Of a DNA stretch of 64,000 bases, positions 37,161-46,725 are shown in pieces. Below the pieces are notes generated by a model, which saw nothing but the letters and a program-made list of their open reading frames with translations, had not been told where the DNA came from and did no database searches. The position numbers were made by a program, and so were the translations under genes. Origin of the DNA: Niastella vici (lineage in GTDB: Bacteria; Bacteroidota; Bacteroidia; Chitinophagales; Chitinophagaceae); NCBI RefSeq assembly GCF_002077945.1, contig NZ_LVYD01000058.1:62001-126000 (forward strand), in the 5' to 3' direction. Each line of letters starts with the position of its first letter. Positions within the stretch are counted from its first letter, which is position 1.

Positions 37161-37937
37161 GTGAGCTATCCTTCATTAACCATTACATTTTTAGGAACCG
37201 GTACCAGTGCCGGTGTACCAATGATCGCCTGTGATTGTCCGGTTTGTACTTCGCCCGATAAAAAAGACAACCGGCTTCGTTCCAGCATTATGGTGCAATC
37301 GCAAAACACCACGCTTGTGGTTGATTCGGGGCCCGATTTTCGTTACCAGATGCTGCGGGCCCGTGTAAAGCATTTAGACGCTATTGTTTTCACCCATTCG
37401 CATAAAGACCACGTGGCCGGACTCGATGATGTTCGGGCCTTTAACTTCTTTTCGCAACAGCCCATGCAGGTGTTTGCCAGCGAGCCCACCCAGGAAGTGA
37501 TCATTCGCGAATTCCCTTATGCTTTTTATGAATCAAAATATCCCGGTGTTCCCGATATTCAGTTAAATACAATTGGGTTGGAACCTTTTATGGCTGGCGA
37601 TATTCCCGTAACCCCTGTCATGGTTTGGCATTTAAAAATGCCGGTACTGGGTTTCCGGTTCGGCCGGTTTACTTATATCACCGACGCCAACCACATTGAA
37701 GAAAGCGAACTGGAAAAAATAAAAGGCACCGAAGTGCTGGTATTAAATGCCCTGCGGAAAGAAAAACATATTTCACATTATTCCCTGGGTGAAGCCATTG
37801 AAGTAGCCAAGGGCTTACAGGTACAGCAATGTTACCTTACCCATATGAGCCATCAAATGGGCCGCCATGCCGATGTGGAAGCCGAATTGCCTAACGGCAT
37901 CAACCTGGCGTATGATGGCCTGGTGATAAAAGTGTGA
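37161..37937 (+). CDS. MBL-fold metallohydrolase (PhnP-like)
   Basis: 258 residues. LGTGTSAGVP near the N-terminus, CDCPVC, and the metal motif THSHKDHVAGLDD place it with PhnP-type phosphodiesterases, with additional conserved ITDANH and THMSHQMGRH. PhnP hydrolyses cyclic phosphate esters; the cellular substrate here is unknown. Start codon GTG at 37161, the only sensible start. Confidence 0.88.
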   Translation: MSYPSLTITFLGTGTSAGVPMIACDCPVCTSPDKKDNRLRSSIMVQSQNTTLVVDSGPDFRYQMLRARVKHLDAIVFTHSHKDHVAGLDDVRAFNFFSQQPMQVFASEPTQEVIIREFPYAFYESKYPGVPDIQLNTIGLEPFMAGDIPVTPVMVWHLKMPVLGFRFGRFTYITDANHIEESELEKIKGTEVLVLNALRKEKHISHYSLGEAIEVAKGLQVQQCYLTHMSHQMGRHADVEAELPNGINLAYDGLVIKV

Positions 37938-37942
37938 GTTGC

Positions 37943-39445
37943 CTACGCCTTCCTGCTATACTTTGAGATCATCTCATACAATTCACCTGGTTTAAAAGGT
38001 TTCGCGAGGTAATCCGTCATGCCAAACTCGCGGGTTCTTTGTAAAATATCCGCCGAGGCAGAAGCGGTCAATGCAATGATGGGAATAGCGTCATTAAAAT
38101 TCCTGATGTGTTGCGTGGCATTATACCCATCCATTACCGGCATTTGCAGGTCCATCAGCACAATATCATATTCGGTTTGCCGCACTTTATTAATGGCGAT
38201 GGCCCCGTTTTCGGCAATGTCAACAGCGCCATTCCAGTTGGTGATCATTTTCTTTGCTACCATAATATTGAATTCAACATCTTCAACCAGTAACACCTTA
38301 ATTCCCGACAGATCATTTTTTCCGGCAAAGGCTTGTTGCTGCTGTGGTTCCTGTTTTCCTTTTTTAAAAGTTATGGTGAAGAAAAAGGTTGAACCGTGGC
38401 CCACCTCACTATTCAAATATATATCACTGTTATAAAGCGCCGCCAGCCGTTTAACGATGGCCAGCCCAAGGCCCGAGCCGCCAAATTCGCGGGCAATATC
38501 AACATTGGCCTGGGTGAACCGGTCGAATATCAACAACTGTTTTTCTTTTTCAATACCAACACCGGTATCGGTTACTGAAAAGTAAACGGTTGCTTCATCG
38601 GCCGTTGCTTTTTGTAATGCCATTTGCAAGGTTATTACACCGTTGCGGGTGAATTTAACGGCATTCGACAGCAGGTTATGTAATATTTGTCCCAACCTCA
38701 CTTCATCGGCCAGCACATATTTAGGCAATGCCTCGTCAACGATCATATTGATGGTGTTGCCCCTTTCTGCGGCTCTTATGTGGTGAGCTGTTTTTATATT
38801 TTCAGCAAGCTGTTGTAAGCTGGTGTTCTTTTCGGCCAGTACAATTTTTCCTTCTTCTATTTTTCCAAAGTCAAGGATATCGTTGATAAGGCGGAGCAGG
38901 TTTTCGGCCGAAATGTTCAATGCTTTCAGGTTTTCGAGCTGGCTGGGCAATAGTTGGTCCTGCAACAACAAATGCGCAATGCCAATGATGGCATTGAGTG
39001 GGGTGCGTATTTCATGGCTCATCACCGACAGAAAATCGCTTTTCGCACGGGCGCCGTCTTCGGCCTGTTCTTTTGCCCTGATGAGCTCGGCTTCAGTTTC
39101 CTTTCTTTTCTGGATCTGTTTTTCGAGCCAGGCCTTTATGTTGATCAGTATATTGTCTTCCTTATCTATAATGGCGGCAGCCTGCGGATCGTGTGCAATG
39201 ATGGCATCCTTTAATTTTTTTACCGACTGGCTGTATATATTATTCTGCAGCTGCAGGGTATGCAATATGTCCTGGTATTCTTTTTCACTTACAAGAAAAG
39301 CGTGCTCGGTCAGTTGCTGCTCGTTCTCAAAATTCTTATACGACTGATCAACCAGCTTTAAAAACTGTTGAATGACGGGGTCAAACTTATGCTGGCCGCC
39401 CAGGGTTTTCTCAATCTGCTTCTCCAATAATTTATGGTACTGCAT
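37943..39445 (-). CDS. Hybrid sensor histidine kinase without own sensor
   Basis: 500 residues, cytoplasmic. The first 120 residues are a helical region without PAS, GAF or membrane segments. Then a dimerisation domain with SVMSHEIRTPLNAIIG (phospho-His), a catalytic domain (HNLLSNAVKF, DTGVGIEKE, GSGLGLAI) and a C-terminal receiver (VLLVEDVEFNIMV, IVLMDLQMPVMDG, AKPFKPGEL). It lies 15 bases after the FIST gene. This domain set and position match the NahK kinase partnered with NosP. Confidence 0.92.
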   Translation of the reverse strand: MQYHKLLEKQIEKTLGGQHKFDPVIQQFLKLVDQSYKNFENEQQLTEHAFLVSEKEYQDILHTLQLQNNIYSQSVKKLKDAIIAHDPQAAAIIDKEDNILINIKAWLEKQIQKRKETEAELIRAKEQAEDGARAKSDFLSVMSHEIRTPLNAIIGIAHLLLQDQLLPSQLENLKALNISAENLLRLINDILDFGKIEEGKIVLAEKNTSLQQLAENIKTAHHIRAAERGNTINMIVDEALPKYVLADEVRLGQILHNLLSNAVKFTRNGVITLQMALQKATADEATVYFSVTDTGVGIEKEKQLLIFDRFTQANVDIAREFGGSGLGLAIVKRLAALYNSDIYLNSEVGHGSTFFFTITFKKGKQEPQQQQAFAGKNDLSGIKVLLVEDVEFNIMVAKKMITNWNGAVDIAENGAIAINKVRQTEYDIVLMDLQMPVMDGYNATQHIRNFNDAIPIIALTASASADILQRTREFGMTDYLAKPFKPGELYEMISKYSRKA

Positions 39446-39460
39446 AAGGGCTTGCTTGGA

Positions 39461-40600
39461 TTAAATTTCCGTAAATGTGGTAATGGTCATGGTTTGATTA
39501 TGCAGTAAGGGAAGGCTGCCGGTTTGTAAAGGCGATATTTCCCCATATGAATAAAAACCTGTGGTACAGGTGGCCGTTCCAAAAATTTCATTTACGGCAT
39601 GTACTTCTTCTTCGGTTCTGTCGCGCAAGATCAGTTTGCGGCCAATACAACTGATCAGTATCGCCAAATCGGGTTTGGCGATCGTTTCATTAACAGTATG
39701 CTGCGCTGCGCGGGACGATCCATCGATCAGTTTATTAAAACTGGCCTTCATCAAACGCACCTGGCTGCCTTCAGGCATATTTCCCGCAAACACCATGAAA
39801 CGTTCCTGTTCATTGATCGACAAAATGGTTCTAACCACTGCTTTATCGGCACCCGGTTCTTTAACCGCTAAAGGAAAAAGCATGGCCGAACCTGGCAATT
39901 CTTTTTTATAAGGTCCCAGGTAAGCCTGATAAAGTTCGAAGGCATTTTTGCCATCTATTTCGTGTAAGATATTTTTATCAGAGCGGGTAATGGTGCGGGG
40001 CGGCCCAAATTCATCCCAACCGCCAAATGACCCATGGCCTACCTGTAACTGCCGGCCATAAAAACCAATAGCTACAATGACCCCTTCGGCAGGCAATTGA
40101 TTTAATCCCACAAAAGTTTTTGTAAAGCGCGAACCATCGCCTGCCAGTCCGCCCGTAACGGGAACGCTGTTCGTATTGGTTGTATTAAAACCGGCAACCA
40201 GTTCACTGCCATTGATATTTGTGCCATCAGAAATGATAAAGGCGGCGCTGAGGTCGTTTTGTTGCAGCTGCTGCATCAGGTACTGACCGGCATCATAACT
40301 GTTTTGGTGGCGATTGATAGTGGTTTCGGCACAATGGATAGTGGTATTGTCAAATTGGATGGCGGTAACTACAACACTATTGTCAAAAACATCGGTATGA
40401 ATAATTTCGCCCGAAGTAGAAGAAAGAATAATGTGCGCTTCGGGATAGCTGCGTTCCAGGTAATTAAAAACAGCCGTGTCGGTGATCAGCGACGGTTCGC
40501 CAAATACCAGCACCAACTGGCATTGCATGCGGTCGAATTCGTCGGCGTGCACGTAAATTTTCCATGCCTTATCGTAGTACTGCAGTTGTTGAATTTTCAT
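39461..40600 (-). CDS. FIST-domain sensor protein (NosP-like)
   Basis: 379 residues covering the FIST N and C domains, with features such as LVFGEPSLI, IILSSTSGEI, VPVTGGLAGDG and ILISCIGRKLIL. FIST proteins bind small ligands; NosP members bind haem and sense nitric oxide. I cannot prove a haem ligand from the sequence alone. Its pairing with a sensorless hybrid kinase implies that this protein supplies the input to that kinase. Confidence 0.88.
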   Translation of the reverse strand: MKIQQLQYYDKAWKIYVHADEFDRMQCQLVLVFGEPSLITDTAVFNYLERSYPEAHIILSSTSGEIIHTDVFDNSVVVTAIQFDNTTIHCAETTINRHQNSYDAGQYLMQQLQQNDLSAAFIISDGTNINGSELVAGFNTTNTNSVPVTGGLAGDGSRFTKTFVGLNQLPAEGVIVAIGFYGRQLQVGHGSFGGWDEFGPPRTITRSDKNILHEIDGKNAFELYQAYLGPYKKELPGSAMLFPLAVKEPGADKAVVRTILSINEQERFMVFAGNMPEGSQVRLMKASFNKLIDGSSRAAQHTVNETIAKPDLAILISCIGRKLILRDRTEEEVHAVNEIFGTATCTTGFYSYGEISPLQTGSLPLLHNQTMTITTFTEI

Positions 40601-40788
40601 ACGGGTTATTGTTTAAAGGGTACAGATAAGGATATATGTGTAACGTGGATTGAATCAAATACTTATATTTAGGCATAAAAAAGTAAGTGTTTTTTTCCCA
40701 CCTTTTGAAAAGATTCTAATAAACCCTTAGTGAAAGGCAATGATTCGTAGTAAGAAGTTGAAAAGTTGATAAAGCTCAATTCTTGCTA

Positions 40789-41718
40789 ATGGAAAGCAAC
40801 TGGAAAGATTATTTCGCCTTCACGAAAAAGGAACGCGCCGGCATACTAATGCTGTTGGGGTTAATTGCGGCCGGTATTATGGGCCCTTATTTTTTCGATA
40901 CTCCTGATCCTCAACCTGAAATACGGGTGGAGGCCATCCGCTTGCAGCAGGCTCAGCATGAACAGGCGGCCGACGACCAGTTCCGCCATGTGGCAGGATC
41001 CCGCTCACAACAACCCGCTTTTAAAGAAGGTTATTATAAACCAGGGCGGGAACCGGCCGTGACAGCGCTTTTCCCCTTTGATCCCAATACGTTGGATGCG
41101 GCAGGTTGGAAGAAGTTGGGTCTCAACGACCGTATGATCGGCACCATACAACATTATAAAGCCAAAGGCGGACAGTTCAGAAAGCCTGCCGATCTGCAAC
41201 GAATGTATGGTTTGAGGAAAACTGATTTTGACCGGTTGGCGCCTTTTATAAAGATTGCTGCCCCGTCGCCTTTTGTGTATGCGGCAAGGCCACGGGTGAA
41301 ATATGTAAAGGCCCCGCCGGTTATCATTGATATAAACCAGGCCGATACCACTGCTTTTATTGCCCTGCCCGGCATTGGAAGCAGGCTGGCCAGCCGCATC
41401 GTCAATTTCCGTACAAAGCTGGGCGGGTTTGTTTCGGTTCAACAGGTAGGGGAGACGTTTGGATTACCCGATTCTACCTTTCAATTAATAAGACCACGCC
41501 TGCAGTGCGCGCCCGTTGCCTTGCAAAAGATCAATATCAATACGGCCGATGCCAATACCCTAAAACAGCATCCGTACATCCGCTGGAACATTGCCAATGC
41601 GATTGTGCAGTACCGGCAGCAACATGGTATTTTTCATTCACAGGAAGAATTGCAGCAGATCGTGCTCATAACGCCTGAATTGTACCAGAAAATAGCGGCT
41701 TATGTAACGGTTGAATGA
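40789..41718 (+). CDS. Helix-hairpin-helix protein (ComEA-like)
   Basis: 309 residues. An N-terminal membrane segment (AGILMLLGLIAAGIMGPYFF) anchors it; the exported part contains three successive helix-hairpin-helix units: LDAAGWKKLGLNDRMIGTI, INQADTTAFIALPGIGSRLA and ININTADANTLKQHPYIRWN. HhH proteins of this type bind DNA, as in ComEA of competence. No competence genes are adjacent. The ATG at 40789 is chosen over a TTG six bases upstream. Confidence 0.82.
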   Translation: MESNWKDYFAFTKKERAGILMLLGLIAAGIMGPYFFDTPDPQPEIRVEAIRLQQAQHEQAADDQFRHVAGSRSQQPAFKEGYYKPGREPAVTALFPFDPNTLDAAGWKKLGLNDRMIGTIQHYKAKGGQFRKPADLQRMYGLRKTDFDRLAPFIKIAAPSPFVYAARPRVKYVKAPPVIIDINQADTTAFIALPGIGSRLASRIVNFRTKLGGFVSVQQVGETFGLPDSTFQLIRPRLQCAPVALQKININTADANTLKQHPYIRWNIANAIVQYRQQHGIFHSQEELQQIVLITPELYQKIAAYVTVE

Positions 41719-41878
41719 AAAGGCAGAAGGCTTCTGTGGGTTTGCCAATCAAAAGGTTATGACACTTATATATTAAAGTTTTGAAAAAGATTACTAACAT
41801 TTGTTAGTGTGTCAAAAAAAGCTACTATATTGCATCAGCCTTTAACGATTCTTGCGATATAATCAGGTAAATTTAAGT

Positions 41879-43021
41879 ATGAATTTTCAAACCTCTGAGC
41901 TTACAGATCAGGTTGCTCAAACCGCTCGTGACTTTGCGCTACAGCACATTAAACCTTATGTGATGGAGTGGGACGAAACCCAGGAGTTTCCCCTGCATGT
42001 TTTTAAAGAAATGGGAAAATTGGGTTTAATGGGAGTATTGGTGCCCGAGGCATATGGCGGCGCCGGTCTTTCTTATTACGAATATGTAGTTATTATTCAG
42101 GAGATCTCCAAAGTATGTGGTTCTATTGGCTTAAGCTTGGCTGCGCACAATTCATTGTGTACCGGTCATATTTTGAGCTTTGCTAATGAAGAGCAGAAGA
42201 AAAAGTATTTGCCCAAACTGGCAACCGGCGAATGGCTGGGGGCCTGGGGATTAACGGAGCCCAATACCGGAAGTGATGCAGCCAATATGAAAACGGTGGC
42301 CGTTAAGGATGGCGATCACTGGGTGTTGAACGGCACCAAATGCTGGATCACCCATGGAAAGAGCGCCGATGTTGCAGTTGTTATTGCGCGTACGGGCGAA
42401 CCAAGGGCAAAGAACAATGCAACGGCCTTTGTGGTTGAACGAAGCATGCCGGGTTTCCGCGGCGGTAAAAAAGAGAACAAGCTGGGCATGCGCGCCAGTG
42501 AAACTGCTGAAATGATCTTTGATAATGTACGGATACCCGATGCCAACCGCCTCGGTAATTTTGGCGATGGGTTCAAGCAATCATTAAAGGTGTTGGATGG
42601 CGGCCGTATTTCAATAGCCGCGCTGTCGCTGGGTATTGCGAAGGGTGCTTACGAAGCAGCTATTCAATATGCCAAGGAGCGGCACCAGTTTGATCAGGCA
42701 ATTGCCAATTTTCAGGGTATCTCATTTAAACTGGCCGACATGGCCACAGAAATAACTGCTGCTGAATTGCTGACCCTGCAGGCATGCGATCTTAAAATGC
42801 GTGGGGAATCCATGAGCAAGGAAGCGGCTATGGCAAAATATTATGCCAGTGAAGTAGCTGTTAAAGTGGCTACCGATGCCGTACAGATCTTTGGCGGCTA
42901 TGGTTATACGAAAGATTTTCCCGTTGAAAAATATTATCGCGATAGTAAATTATGCACCATTGGTGAAGGCACATCTGAAATTCAGAAGGTTGTTATCGCC
43001 AGGGAAGTGTTACGGGCCTAA
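41879..43021 (+). CDS. Acyl-CoA dehydrogenase
   Basis: 380 residues, flavoenzyme catalysing alpha-beta dehydrogenation of acyl-CoA. Conserved pieces: GAWGLTEPNTGSDAANMKT, WITHGKSADVAVV, ERHQFDQAIANFQ, and the C-terminal QIFGGYGYTKDFPVEKYYRD followed by EGTSEIQ. Chain-length specificity cannot be told. The ATG at 41879 gives the usual length; the frame opens at 41852. Followed by a hairpin terminator. Confidence 0.93.
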   Translation: MNFQTSELTDQVAQTARDFALQHIKPYVMEWDETQEFPLHVFKEMGKLGLMGVLVPEAYGGAGLSYYEYVVIIQEISKVCGSIGLSLAAHNSLCTGHILSFANEEQKKKYLPKLATGEWLGAWGLTEPNTGSDAANMKTVAVKDGDHWVLNGTKCWITHGKSADVAVVIARTGEPRAKNNATAFVVERSMPGFRGGKKENKLGMRASETAEMIFDNVRIPDANRLGNFGDGFKQSLKVLDGGRISIAALSLGIAKGAYEAAIQYAKERHQFDQAIANFQGISFKLADMATEITAAELLTLQACDLKMRGESMSKEAAMAKYYASEVAVKVATDAVQIFGGYGYTKDFPVEKYYRDSKLCTIGEGTSEIQKVVIAREVLRA

Positions 43022-43070
43022 TTGATGATGAATACTGCTCAAGGTTGCTTGTCATGACAGAGGACCCCGA

Positions 43071-43091
43071 TAAAAGTCGGGGCCTTTTTAT
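43071..43091 (+). terminator. Terminator after acyl-CoA dehydrogenase gene
   Basis: CCCCGA pairs with TCGGGG around a five-base loop, followed by CCTTTTTA. Confidence 0.75.
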
Positions 43092-43268
43092 TTACGGCAT
43101 AATATCATCATCATCATCTTTGGGGCCGTACTTATCGAACAGTTTATCGATAGCGCCACCGAAGATGGGGAATTTATCTTTTGCAAAATTCTTGATGATC
43201 TCAACGGCTTTATAGGCCTGTTGTTCTGTTAATCCTTCTGCCATTAACTGCTTTATCAGTTCCTGCAT
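43092..43268 (-). CDS. 58-residue hypothetical protein
   Basis: An ATG at 43268 opens a 58-codon frame (MQELIKQLMAEGLTEQQAYK..., then IIKNFAKDKFPIFGGAIDKLF, ending in an Asp-run and IMP) with a TAA at 43092. The GLTEQQAYKAVEIIKNF segment is UBA-like in pattern and the composition is that of a real soluble protein. No function known. It lies 24 bases after the hairpin that follows clpX. Confidence 0.7.
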   Translation of the reverse strand: MQELIKQLMAEGLTEQQAYKAVEIIKNFAKDKFPIFGGAIDKLFDKYGPKDDDDDIMP

Positions 43269-43302
43269 ATAATAAGTTTGAATGAGATTAATTAATACGA
43301 AT

Positions 43303-43334
43303 AAAAAACGTCAGTATGATGGCTGACGTTTTTT
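43303..43334 (-). terminator. Terminator after clpX
   Basis: AACGTCAG pairs with CTGACGTT; T-runs on both strands make it potentially bidirectional. Confidence 0.8.
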
Positions 43335-43379
43335 GAAATTCTTTTGTCAGCAAGACGAAGGTCCTGATGACTATTTTGA

Positions 43380-44618
43380 TTATGCTACTTTCAGCAAACT
43401 CATCTTGCTCTTGTCGAAATTCTTCTGCGCGTATTCCAGGTTCAAATGGAAAACGGTTTGCTTTGAAGAAGGTAATTCAAACATGGCGTCGGTGAGTATG
43501 CTTTCGCAAATGCTGCGTAAGCCACGGGCGCCCAGTTTGTATTCAACTGCCTTATCAACCATGAAGTCAAGCACATCATTGTCGATGGTAAGCGCAATAC
43601 CTTCCAGTTCAAACAATTTTTTGTATTGTTTGATCAGTGCATTTTTGGGTTCTGTTAAAATAGAGCGGAGGGTAGATTTATCCAATGGATTGAGGTGAGT
43701 AACTACCGGTAAACGGCCCAGTAACTCGGGAATTAATCCAAACGACTTCAGATCGGTGGCATTAATGTATTGCAACAGGTTCTTTTTCATGTGTTCCTGC
43801 AGCTCTTTATTTACATTAAAACCGATGGCATTGGTATTTACCCGGCGGGCAATTACTTTGTCGATACCATCAAAAGCGCCACCGCAAATGAAAAGAATAT
43901 TCTGGGTGTTGATCTTTATCAGCTTTTGTTCAGGGTGTTTACGGCCGCCCTGGGGTGGAACCAGTACATCGGTGCCCTCGAGCAGTTTCAGTAAACCCTG
44001 TTGCACGCCTTCACCGCTTACATCACGGGTGATAGACGGGTTATCGCCTTTGCGGGCAATTTTGTCTATTTCATCGATATACACGATGCCTCTTTCGGCA
44101 GCGGCTACGTCATAATTACATACCTGTAACAAGCGGGTAAGAATACTTTCCACGTCTTCACCCACATAACCGGCTTCGGTAAATACGGTAGCATCCACAA
44201 TGGCGAATGGCACGTTCAACAAGCGGGCAATGGTTTTTGCCAGTAAGGTTTTACCGGTACCTGTTTCGCCAACCATCACGATGTTGCTTTTTTCAATATC
44301 TACATCGTTTTCGGTGGGTTTTTGCTGCAGGCGTTTATAGTGGTTGTAAACAGCTACTGCTAATACCTTTTTAGCTTCATCCTGACCGATTACATATTCA
44401 TCCAGAAAACGTTTAACCTCAATAGGTTTCTTAACGTTTAGCTTGAAGGAAGTGGAAGGTGGGGTACTTTCATGGCGGATCATCAGCTCCTGTTCAATGA
44501 TCTCGCGTGCATGCTCAACGCAATTTTCACAAATATGTCCTTCCTGCCCGGCAATAAGAATCTTTACTTCATCGCGGCTGCGTCCGCAAAAAGAACAGTG
44601 TAATGTTGTTTTAGCCAT
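43380..44618 (-). CDS. clpX: ATP-dependent Clp protease unfoldase ClpX
   Basis: 412 residues. The N-terminal zinc-binding domain ([11 protein letters not shown], then CENCVEHA) is followed by an AAA+ core with Walker [13 protein letters not shown] and Walker [12 protein letters not shown], the [10 protein letters not shown]-like pore region, and sensor [11 protein letters not shown]. It unfolds tagged substrates for ClpP. Two clpP genes lie upstream on the same strand. Confidence 0.97.
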   Translation of the reverse strand: MAKTTLHCSFCGRSRDEVKILIAGQEGHICENCVEHAREIIEQELMIRHESTPPSTSFKLNVKKPIEVKRFLDEYVIGQDEAKKVLAVAVYNHYKRLQQKPTENDVDIEKSNIVMVGETGTGKTLLAKTIARLLNVPFAIVDATVFTEAGYVGEDVESILTRLLQVCNYDVAAAERGIVYIDEIDKIARKGDNPSITRDVSGEGVQQGLLKLLEGTDVLVPPQGGRKHPEQKLIKINTQNILFICGGAFDGIDKVIARRVNTNAIGFNVNKELQEHMKKNLLQYINATDLKSFGLIPELLGRLPVVTHLNPLDKSTLRSILTEPKNALIKQYKKLFELEGIALTIDNDVLDFMVDKAVEYKLGARGLRSICESILTDAMFELPSSKQTVFHLNLEYAQKNFDKSKMSLLKVA

Positions 44619-44672
44619 GTTTAGTATAAAAATCGCTTACAAAGGTATCTAAATGATATGCCAAATCCCAAT

Positions 44673-44720
44673 TAAAAATCCCAAACTCCTTTTTAAGAAA
44701 ATTAGTATGTGGAATTTGGG
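44673..44720 (-). terminator. Terminator between clpP2 and clpX
   Basis: On the minus strand CCCAAATTCC pairs with GGAGTTTGGG and is followed by ATTTTTAATT, a terminator shape. It implies clpX may also have its own promoter in this 124-base gap. Confidence 0.55.
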
Positions 44721-44742
44721 ACTTTTACGGGTTTATACGTAC

Positions 44743-45384
44743 CTATAGTTTTTCAACTTGCTGATCTACAATGCCATACTCGATTGCTTCTTTTGCATCC
44801 ATCCAGTAGTCGCGATCAAAATCTTTCATGATCTGTTCAAATTTCTTACCGCAGTTTTCAGCCAGAATGCGGGCACCCATTTCTTTGGTCTTGCGGGTTT
44901 GTTTGGCCTGAATTTCCAGATCAGCACTTACACCCTGCATATAGCCGCCCAAACTGGGTTGGTGAATCATTACTTCGCCATGGGGGAAAATGTAGCGTTT
45001 TCCTTTAGCGCCGGCGCTTAACAAAATAGAACCCATAGACGCTGCCAGTCCCATACACACGGTGCTTACCGGGCTTTTCAGCATACGCATGGTATCGTAA
45101 ATGACCATGCCACTGGTAACCACACCGCCCGGGCTGTTGATAAAGAATTTAATTTCTTCACCGGGTTTATCGGCATCTAACAGTAAAAGACGGGTTACAA
45201 TATCTTTAGCTGATTTATCTTCCACAACACCCCACAGGTATACTGTTCTTTTTTCAAAAAAGAACTTTTCCATTTTTTTGGCTAATACGCCGAAATCCTG
45301 TTTTTCCTCTTTGCCGTTTTCTTTTGGTTCATCTTCATCATCCATGCGAAATGGCTGGAACAAATGATTTGAATATATCTGCAT
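44743..45384 (-). CDS. ClpP protease, paralogue 2
   Basis: 213 residues. The catalytic triad motifs are present: Ser in GLAASMGSILL, His in VMIHQPSLGG and the Asp region DRDYWMDAKEAIEYG. The N-terminus carries an acidic Lys/Glu-rich extension (MDDEDEPKENGKEEKQ) absent from the neighbouring ClpP. It is a divergent ClpP that may form a mixed or regulatory ring. An alternative start is the internal ATG at residue 14. Confidence 0.9.
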   Translation of the reverse strand: MQIYSNHLFQPFRMDDEDEPKENGKEEKQDFGVLAKKMEKFFFEKRTVYLWGVVEDKSAKDIVTRLLLLDADKPGEEIKFFINSPGGVVTSGMVIYDTMRMLKSPVSTVCMGLAASMGSILLSAGAKGKRYIFPHGEVMIHQPSLGGYMQGVSADLEIQAKQTRKTKEMGARILAENCGKKFEQIMKDFDRDYWMDAKEAIEYGIVDQQVEKL

Positions 45385-45420
45385 GATATTTTTGTTTGAA
45401 GTTCGATTTAATAGTTAGTC

Positions 45421-45527
45421 AGAACAATGTACGCATCGCTTCGCCTGCTGTCCCCCGACTCGTCGGGGCCGCCAAAGCTTTAGCGGAGGCGCAAGCCAAG
45501 GCGCAGGCAGGTAACCGAATGGCCAGC
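45421..45527. repeat. GC-rich intergenic repeat element
   Basis: Contains CCCCGACTCGTCGGGG, an eight-base palindromic hairpin, and repeats of CGCCTGC/GGCGCAGGC type. It lies in the 143-base gap between the two clpP genes and its composition differs from its surroundings. A comparable GC-rich palindromic stretch occurs at 46430-46490. Confidence 0.5.
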
Positions 45528-46220
45528 TTAGTCTTTCTTGTCTTTCCGCGGGTTGATCAGCAACACTTCATCAACGAGGCCATATTCCTTGGCTTCGTCA
45601 GAAGTTAACCAGTAGTCGCGGTCGCAGTCTTTTTCAACCTGTTTTACTGTTTTTCCGGTGTGGAAGGAGATTGCATCATACAGGTTCTTTTTGATCTTTT
45701 TGATCTCCTGAACTGTGATCTCGATATCACTGGCCTGGCCGCCGATGGCGCCGCTGGGCTGGTGCATCATTACCCGGCTATGGCGTAAGGCAGTGCGTTT
45801 ACCTTTTGTACCGGCGCATAACAATACAGCTGCCATGGAAGCGGCCATACCTATGCATATAGTCGATACATCGGGAGTGATGTAATTCATGGTGTCGTAC
45901 ATACCCAAACCAGAGTATACATTACCGCCGGGCGAGTTAATGTACATCTGAATGTCGCGTGTACGATCGGTGCTTTCCAGGAACAACATCTGGGCGGTTA
46001 CGATGTTTGCCACTTCGTCATTGATGGGGTAGCCAAGGAAGATAATGCGGTCCATCATCAACCGGCTGTAAACGTCCATGACAGCGATATTCATGGGACG
46101 TTCTTCAATAATATTGGGAGTGAGGTTCGTAACCTGGTGCTTTTGGTAACTGTACAGGGTATTGCTTGAAATACCTCTGTGGTGTACCGCGTATTTTTCA
46201 AATTCTTTTCCAAGATTCAT
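45528..46220 (-). CDS. clpP: ClpP protease, paralogue 1
   Basis: 230 residues. Canonical ClpP core: Ser in GMAASMAAVLLCAG, His in RVMMHQPSGAIGGQA, Asp region CDRDYWLTSDEAKEYGLVDE. Serine protease chamber that works with ClpX. N-terminal 40 residues form a propeptide-like region. It is followed by a repeat element, then paralogue 2 and clpX. Trigger factor, often adjacent in this phylum, is absent from the window. Confidence 0.95.
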   Translation of the reverse strand: MNLGKEFEKYAVHHRGISSNTLYSYQKHQVTNLTPNIIEERPMNIAVMDVYSRLMMDRIIFLGYPINDEVANIVTAQMLFLESTDRTRDIQMYINSPGGNVYSGLGMYDTMNYITPDVSTICIGMAASMAAVLLCAGTKGKRTALRHSRVMMHQPSGAIGGQASDIEITVQEIKKIKKNLYDAISFHTGKTVKQVEKDCDRDYWLTSDEAKEYGLVDEVLLINPRKDKKD

Positions 46221-46645
46221 AGTACTTTTCTATTATTTGAGTGGGCAATTTAAGTTTTTGTCAAATACCAAATACCGTGCAATTTAAAAAAACAGTCATT
46301 TTGGCCTAATATCTTCATAAACAAGGTTTTTGGGCCTGCTAATGAGGCAGACGGACTGGCAGCCGGCGCCAGTTTTTACCCCTTCCGGCAGCCTAACAGG
46401 TACTGTTATGTAAAAAGGGAAGAACAGCAGAGCCGGACCCCCGCTGCGCCTTCGCGAAGGTTCGGCCAGGCAAGGCCGGTCAGCTTTGAAACCCAACCAG
46501 GTACACAGCTTAACCAAACAGTCATTAGTTTTATTCTGCATGAATAATAAGTGCTGAATCAACAATTGAAAACGGCAGTAGTTCAATACTGTCAAAAAGC
46601 AGCAAACGAACAATTGTTTGTAGGCTGGAATGTTAAATAAGATTT
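46221..46645. other. 425-base intergenic region with an 11-bp direct repeat
   Basis: No convincing gene. AAACAGTCATT occurs at 46290-46300 and 46516-46526, flanking about 215 bases that include ACTGGC...GCCAGTTTTT (near 46347) and GC-rich palindromic sequence at 46430-46490. A minus-strand open frame at 46296-46613 has protein-unlike composition. Confidence 0.4.
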
Positions 46646-46721
46646 AGTCCACTCGTTTGGTAGAAAAAATTTTTAAGATCCGTCTTTCTGTGTTATCTTT
46701 GATCTACAAATTGAGTAGACT
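46646..46721 (+). promoter_or_regulatory. Sulfur operon promoter with two operator-like palindromes
   Basis: A perfect -7 box TATCTTTG lies at 46693-46700. A palindrome-like site (TCTA...TAGA core, ending AGTAGACT) lies at 46701-46721, directly after the box and over the expected start site. A weaker copy (AGTCCA...GGTAGA) lies at 46646-46666, upstream of the expected -33. Both resemble AGTCTA-N9-TAGACT, which also occurs three times before the TonB receptor gene. A repressor or dual regulator of sulfur genes is the likely reader (inference). Confidence 0.65.
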
Positions 46722-46725
46722 TATT

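Noticed and set aside
46296-46613. 105-codon minus-strand ORF
   Set aside because: Composition is protein-unlike and it covers GC-rich palindromic DNA.
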